From: Bernardetiaceae bacterium
Lineage (GTDB): Bacteria; Bacteroidota; Bacteroidia; Cytophagales; Thermoflexibacteraceae
Length of the DNA: 54,930 bases
Direction of reading: 5' to 3'
NCBI GenBank assembly: GCA_025056255.1
Contig: JANWVT010000018.1
Location: 1-54,930, forward strand
Each line of letters begins with the position of its first letter. Positions within the stretch are counted from its first letter, which is position 1. The notes beneath the pieces are model-generated. The model was not told where the DNA came from and did no database searches. It worked only from the letters and a program-made list of their open reading frames with translations. Both the position numbers and the translations under genes were made by a program. Below, in pieces: positions 50,761-54,930 of this stretch.

Positions 50761-52701
50761 ATGAACATCAAAATTACACTTCCTGACGGCAGCATTCGTG
50801 AGTTTGCCCAAGGCGTTACTGGGATAGACATTGCGCTAAGCATTAGCGAAGGACTGGCGCGCAACGTATTGGCGGCTAAAGTTAATGGCGAAGTATGGGA
50901 TGCAACGCGCCCCATTATGCAAGATGCCACTGTACAGCTGCTCACATGGAACGATCCAGAAGGAAAAGCTACATTCTGGCATTCGTCGGCGCACCTGATG
51001 GCAGAAGCACTTGAAGCCCTATATCCGGGTATCAAATTAGGTATTGGTCCGGCAATTGAAAATGGCTTCTACTACGACATCGACTTCAATGGACACGTAT
51101 TTACACAAGACGCCTTTGAAAAAATTGAAGCTAAAATGCTGGAATTAGCCCGGCAGAAAAATGCCTTCCGGCGCTCAGAAGTGAGCAAAGCACAAGCCAT
51201 TGCTTACTTCACCCAAAAAGGCGACCCCTACAAATTGGAGCTTCTCGAAGGACTGCGCGACGGAGAAATCACTTTCTACCAACAAGGAAATTTTACCGAC
51301 TTGTGCCGCGGTCCACACATTCCTGATACCAGTTTTATCAAAGCTGTTAAATTATTAAACACTGCGGGTGCATACTGGCGCGGCAATGAAAAAAATAAGA
51401 TGCTCACCCGCATCTATGGCATTACATTTCCCAAAGAAAAAGAACTAAAAGAATATCTTGCTTTTTTGGAAGAAGCCAAAAAACGCGACCATCGCAAGCT
51501 GGGTAAAGAGTTAGAACTATTCACTTTTTCCGAACGAGTAGGGCAAGGTTTGCCGCTTTGGTTGCCTAAAGGGGCTATTCTGCGCGACCGTTTGGAACAG
51601 TTCCTTAAAAAAGCCCAAGTAAAAGCCGGCTATCAGCAGGTAGTAACGCCTCATATTGGTAGCAAGCAGCTATATGTAACCTCTGGGCACTACGCCAAAT
51701 ACGGCAAAGACTCTTTTCAGCCCATTCGCACACCTTATCAGGACGAGGAGTTCATGCTCAAGCCTATGAACTGCCCGCACCATTGCGAAATTTACAAAGC
51801 TAAACCACGTTCTTACCGCGATTTGCCTTTGCGTTTGGCAGAGTTCGGAACAGTGTATCGCTACGAGCAGAGCGGTGAGCTGCATGGCTTGACCCGCGTA
51901 CGAGGCTTTACACAAGACGATGCCCACATATTCTGCCGCCCCGACCAAGTCAAAGAAGAATTCAAAAAAGTAATAGACTTAGTACTCTATGTATTTTCTG
52001 CATTAGGGTTTCAAGAGTATACGGCGCAGATATCACTTCGCGACAAAGAAGACCACAGCAAATATATCGGCGACGAAGAACTCTGGGAAAAAGCCGAGCA
52101 AGCCATTATTGAAGCTACTCAGGAAAAAGGTATGCAAACCGTCATAGAATACGGTGAAGCAGCCTTCTACGGTCCTAAATTAGACTTTATGGTTAAAGAT
52201 GCTCTGGGACGCAAGTGGCAACTGGGAACTATTCAGGTGGATTACAACTTGCCTAACCGCTTTGAGTTAGAATACATTGGCGCCGACAATCAACGGCACC
52301 GCCCAGTGATGATTCACCGCGCGCCTTTTGGCTCTATGGAGCGCTTTGTAGCCGTGCTTACTGAACACTGTGCTGGAAATTTCCCGTTGTGGCTTTCGCC
52401 CGACCAAGTGGCCGTGCTGCCTATCTCTGAAAAATACCATCAGTATGCACAAGAGCTATTCAATCTTTTGCAAGAAAACAACATTGCCGGCTATTTAGAT
52501 GAAAGAGACGAAAAAATCGGAAGAAAAATTCGCGATGCAGAGGTGAAAAAAGTGCCATTTATGCTGATAGTGGGCGAAAAAGAACAACAAGAACGCACTG
52601 TAGCTGTTCGCAAAAAAGGCGAAGGCGATGTAGGTAGTATGCCACTCGACCAGTTTATTGCTTACTTTAACAAGCAAATAGAAACTGCCTTAAAGCAGTA
52701 G
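50761..52701 (+). CDS. thrS: Threonyl-tRNA synthetase
   Basis: A 646-residue class II synthetase charging tRNA-Thr. It has an N-terminal TGS domain ([15 protein letters not shown]), an editing domain ([11 protein letters not shown], then the conserved YYDIDF and LCRGPH), a catalytic core with the zinc-binding [10 protein letters not shown] and motif 2 ([20 protein letters not shown]), motif 3 ([15 protein letters not shown]), and an anticodon-binding domain at the C-terminus. Followed by a strong terminator. Confidence 0.97.
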   Translation: MNIKITLPDGSIREFAQGVTGIDIALSISEGLARNVLAAKVNGEVWDATRPIMQDATVQLLTWNDPEGKATFWHSSAHLMAEALEALYPGIKLGIGPAIENGFYYDIDFNGHVFTQDAFEKIEAKMLELARQKNAFRRSEVSKAQAIAYFTQKGDPYKLELLEGLRDGEITFYQQGNFTDLCRGPHIPDTSFIKAVKLLNTAGAYWRGNEKNKMLTRIYGITFPKEKELKEYLAFLEEAKKRDHRKLGKELELFTFSERVGQGLPLWLPKGAILRDRLEQFLKKAQVKAGYQQVVTPHIGSKQLYVTSGHYAKYGKDSFQPIRTPYQDEEFMLKPMNCPHHCEIYKAKPRSYRDLPLRLAEFGTVYRYEQSGELHGLTRVRGFTQDDAHIFCRPDQVKEEFKKVIDLVLYVFSALGFQEYTAQISLRDKEDHSKYIGDEELWEKAEQAIIEATQEKGMQTVIEYGEAAFYGPKLDFMVKDALGRKWQLGTIQVDYNLPNRFELEYIGADNQRHRPVMIHRAPFGSMERFVAVLTEHCAGNFPLWLSPDQVAVLPISEKYHQYAQELFNLLQENNIAGYLDERDEKIGRKIRDAEVKKVPFMLIVGEKEQQERTVAVRKKGEGDVGSMPLDQFIAYFNKQIETALKQ

Positions 52702-52715
52702 TAAAAAATAAAATA

Positions 52716-52752
52716 AAAAGCCTCTCTGCATATTGGGAGGCTTTTGTTTTTT
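52716..52752 (+). terminator. Terminator of thrS
   Basis: Stem AAAAGCCTC / GAGGCTTTT with a 12-base loop, followed by GTTTTTT, 15 bases after the thrS stop. The infC-rpmI-rplT genes that often follow thrS are not here. Confidence 0.85.
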
Positions 52753-53162
52753 ACCGAAGATTGAAATTAGTGTACGCTCGGTTTGCCGAGCACAGTTATG
52801 GAAAGCAAGTAGGGACAAGCCAAAAAAAGTGCCGCTTTATCTTTCACTTTTCAAAGAAAATAATCTTGACTATTTCGTTGTGTAACGGTAAACAATTCCA
52901 ACCAAGTCATTTACTGTTGCATGCTTCCTTACACACAACAAAAAATTATTTTGCAACAAACAAACAACTACAGTACGTTGCAAAGGGTGGAAATCAAACT
53001 TTTCCAATCCTTAGTCACATAACTCGCACATACTTTTAGTTGATTGATAAATAAAAGTTCGCAAAATTAGCTTCATTGCAGCCTCTCAGTCAAAAAAACG
53101 TGCAATATTCTAATTTTGTAGGAGCTTTATTAAGCGGTGCGTATTTTAAAGGCTTAGTTTGC
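52753..53162. other. Intergenic region, no gene recognised
   Basis: About 410 bases between the thrS terminator and the 3' end of the secreted-protein gene. A strong hairpin GCTCGG-TTTG-CCGAGC lies at 52776-52791. Two TAnnTTTG-like boxes (TAATTTTG at 53111 on the plus strand, and at 53070-53063 on the minus strand) have no gene behind them. Frames such as 52761-53039 look non-coding. Confidence 0.35.
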
Positions 53163-53738
53163 TTACTTTTTCTCTGGATAAAATGCCACATCATCAAAAA
53201 CAGCTACACCGCTACCATAATATCCGTCTATGGTATGTACGCCGAGTCCAATGCGATATTTACCCGGCTTGAGGTTAATCATATAAGTAATAGTGTTGCC
53301 AGTAGCCAAGTCGTTGTCAATAGGTCTGCCAGCGCCACCATAATTTTCTACAAAACCATTGCTATAAAGTTTTAATATTTCTTTGTCCAAAATGAATACG
53401 GGATAGTCATTGCTGCCGCTATCTCCTACAGAGGCATAGCTAAGCAGTTTGAAGGTAAGTGTGCCAGTTTTCGTAACCTGAATGTCTTGATAGGCATATA
53501 CAGTAGCCGGTGTGGCACTTGGGTTAGTATCTTCGTCATCTTTATTAGGTCCAGAGACAATGAGTTGCCCAGTAACAATTTCTATTTTCCCATTGCCTAC
53601 TACATGGTGAAACCATCCTTTGTTAGAATCGAATCTACCATTTTCTATGACCATTTCACCTGCATTCGGCTGTGCTTGTAACACTATCCAACTATTCAAC
53701 AACCAAATAAGTATTAATAACGCTACGTTTCTTGTCAT
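53163..53738 (-). CDS. Secreted beta-sandwich protein of unknown function
   Basis: A 191-residue exported protein with a signal peptide (VALLILIWLLNSWIVLQAQ). The mature part shows the sequence of short strands of a carbohydrate-binding jelly roll: NGRFDSNKGWFHH near the start, aromatic and asparagine-rich loops, LKPGKYRIGLGVHTIDG, and GVAVFDDVAFYPEKK at the end. This looks like CBM-type modules that accompany secreted enzymes, but it stands alone here. It is divergent from rimO. No clear promoter was seen. Confidence 0.65.
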   Translation of the reverse strand: MTRNVALLILIWLLNSWIVLQAQPNAGEMVIENGRFDSNKGWFHHVVGNGKIEIVTGQLIVSGPNKDDEDTNPSATPATVYAYQDIQVTKTGTLTFKLLSYASVGDSGSNDYPVFILDKEILKLYSNGFVENYGGAGRPIDNDLATGNTITYMINLKPGKYRIGLGVHTIDGYYGSGVAVFDDVAFYPEKK

Positions 53739-53815
53739 AACTTAACTAAAAGGTTTACAATAGTTACACTGGAATTGTAACGAATAAACTGCTATGTAAT
53801 TGCACTCAAAAGTAA

Positions 53816-53823
53816 TACTTTTG
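53816..53823 (+). promoter_or_regulatory. -7 promoter box of rimO
   Basis: TACTTTTG matches TAnnTTTG and ends 16 bases before the TTG at 53840, supporting that start. Confidence 0.4.
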
Positions 53824-53839
53824 CATAAAAAAAGGCAAG

Positions 53840-54930
53840 TTGAAAACAAAGGCATCGTCAAAAAAGAAAAATAAGATTAACATCATTACGCTGGGTTGCT
53901 CAAAAAATTTAGTCGACTCGGAAGTTTTATTAACACAACTGCATGCTAACGGCTTAGATGCTGTGCACGAGTCTGGTAAAGATGACGCAAACATTATTAT
54001 CATTAACACTTGTGGATTTATTGAGCGCGCTAAGCAAGAATCCATTGATACTATTTTGCGTTATGCAGAGGCTAAAAATGAAGGGTTAATTGACAAACTC
54101 TACGTAACGGGTTGCCTTTCACAACGCTATAAAGACCAACTCGAAGAAGAAATTCCGGAAGTAGATGCATATTTCGGCACAATGGAATTGCCCATGCTGC
54201 TGAAGCGCTTCAATGCAGACTATAAACACGAGTTACTTGGCGAACGCCTGACCACCACTGCCCGCCACTATGCCTATTTGAAAATATCGGAAGGATGCGA
54301 CCGCCCTTGCTCGTTTTGTGCTATCCCGCTGATGCGCGGCAAACATGTTTCCAAACCGATGGAACAAATTGTACAGGAAGCCGCCAATCTGGCCAAAAAC
54401 GGAACGAAAGAAATCATCCTCATTGCTCAGGATTTGACTTATTACGGCCTTGACTTGTATAAAAAACGAGAACTTGCCAACCTGCTGCGCCGTCTGTCAG
54501 ATGTGAACGGTATTGAGTGGATTCGCTTGCAGTATGCGTATCCTTCGGGCTTCCCAATGGAAATTTTAGACGTAATGGCAGAGCGCGAAAATATTTGCAA
54601 ATACCTAGACATGCCGCTGCAACACGGTGCTACCGAAATGCTGAAAATTATGCGCCGTGGCATCACGCGTGAAAAAACCGAAGAACTAATTTATACCATC
54701 CGCGAAAAAGTGCCGGGAATTGCCCTGCGCACCACACTAATTGCCGGGCACCCGGGCGAAACCGAAGCCCATTTTGCCGAAATGGTAGACTTTGTAGAAC
54801 GGATGCGATTTGACCGCCTTGGTATTTTTACCTATTCGCACGAAGAGCAAACCCACTCTTTCACCATGCCCGACGACGTGCCGCAGGAAGTAAAAGAAGA
54901 ACGCGCCGCTCAAATTATGGAAATCCAGCA
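53840..54930 (+). CDS. rimO: Ribosomal protein S12 methylthiotransferase, 3' end outside window
   Basis: 363 residues are visible and the frame is open at the right edge. RimO adds a methylthio group to Asp88 (E. coli numbering) of ribosomal protein S12. The N-terminal UPF0004 domain has its three cluster cysteines in LGCSKN, NTCGF and TGCLSQR; the radical SAM motif CxxxCxxC is CDRPCSFC near 153. ISEGCDRPC and TTLIAGHPGETE distinguish RimO from MiaB-type enzymes reasonably well. No in-frame ATG precedes LGCSKN, so a TTG at 53840 is the likely start. The TRAM domain lies beyond the window. Confidence 0.92.
   Translation, partial: MKTKASSKKKNKINIITLGCSKNLVDSEVLLTQLHANGLDAVHESGKDDANIIIINTCGFIERAKQESIDTILRYAEAKNEGLIDKLYVTGCLSQRYKDQLEEEIPEVDAYFGTMELPMLLKRFNADYKHELLGERLTTTARHYAYLKISEGCDRPCSFCAIPLMRGKHVSKPMEQIVQEAANLAKNGTKEIILIAQDLTYYGLDLYKKRELANLLRRLSDVNGIEWIRLQYAYPSGFPMEILDVMAERENICKYLDMPLQHGATEMLKIMRRGITREKTEELIYTIREKVPGIALRTTLIAGHPGETEAHFAEMVDFVERMRFDRLGIFTYSHEEQTHSFTMPDDVPQEVKEERAAQIMEIQ

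Noticed and set aside
52761-53039. 92-codon plus-strand frame after thrS
   Set aside because: Begins just after the thrS terminator with no promoter; composition like random AT-rich DNA.
1-54930. Prophage, transposase or restriction/defence genes
   Set aside because: None of the proteins shows integrase, DDE, HNH, methyltransferase or terminase motifs; the SNF2 protein alone is not evidence of a defence system.

Overview
The window reads as a piece of a Bacteroidota chromosome, most likely a Cytophagales-type bacterium. The evidence is a SusC/SusD outer-membrane pair, a DUF6089-like barrel, a Bacteroidota-type PSP1 protein, a degenerate EnvC, kynurenine 3-monooxygenase, almost no Shine-Dalgarno sequences, and repeated TAnnTTTG boxes (the -7 element of the Bacteroidota housekeeping sigma factor) 15-60 bases before start codons. 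No rRNA, tRNA, CRISPR array, insertion sequence or prophage gene was recognised. Gene packing is tight: several convergent pairs overlap or lie within 6 bases.

Layout. 1-1446: 3' part of an AT-rich membrane-protein gene whose composition changes abruptly near 1205. 1.5-3.3 kb: response regulator and histidine kinase. 3.8-14.6 kb: peroxiredoxin, nadE, an orphan LytTR regulator, riboflavin synthase, a UMF1-type MFS protein, dcd, an ATP-grasp protein, an EnvC-like protein, bifunctional hisB and a DUF6089-like barrel. 14.6-18.4 kb: MsbA-like ABC exporter, then yajC-ybbR-coaE. 18.6-20 kb: a membrane protein resembling a membrane pyrophosphatase without its active site, behind a structured leader. 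20.4-21.9 kb: clpS-recR-heme lipoprotein. 22-26.8 kb: SusC/SusD operon. 26.9-32 kb: Spinster-like MFS, PSP1, membrane patatin. 32-38.7 kb (minus strand): alpha/beta hydrolase, SNF2 helicase, TPR protein, adk and a kinase-fold protein. 38.8-43.1 kb: rpsU, DedA, kmo, ndk and alkaline phosphatase. 43.2-49.5 kb: SPOR/DUF3298 protein, a histidine-rich membrane protein, and two tandem M14 carboxypeptidase-like proteins. 50-54.9 kb: thioesterase, small lipoprotein, thrS, a secreted beta-sandwich protein and the 5' part of rimO.

Most genes are housekeeping or envelope functions. The points most worth a second look are the tandem M14 pair, in which the first protein has lost every catalytic residue and carries ExxH where its partner has HxxE; the pyrophosphatase-like pseudoenzyme and its leader RNA; the chimeric gene at the left edge; the histidine-rich membrane protein; and a dispersed GTGCAACGG tandem repeat at two loci. 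I saw no defence island or complete multi-gene system of unknown type.
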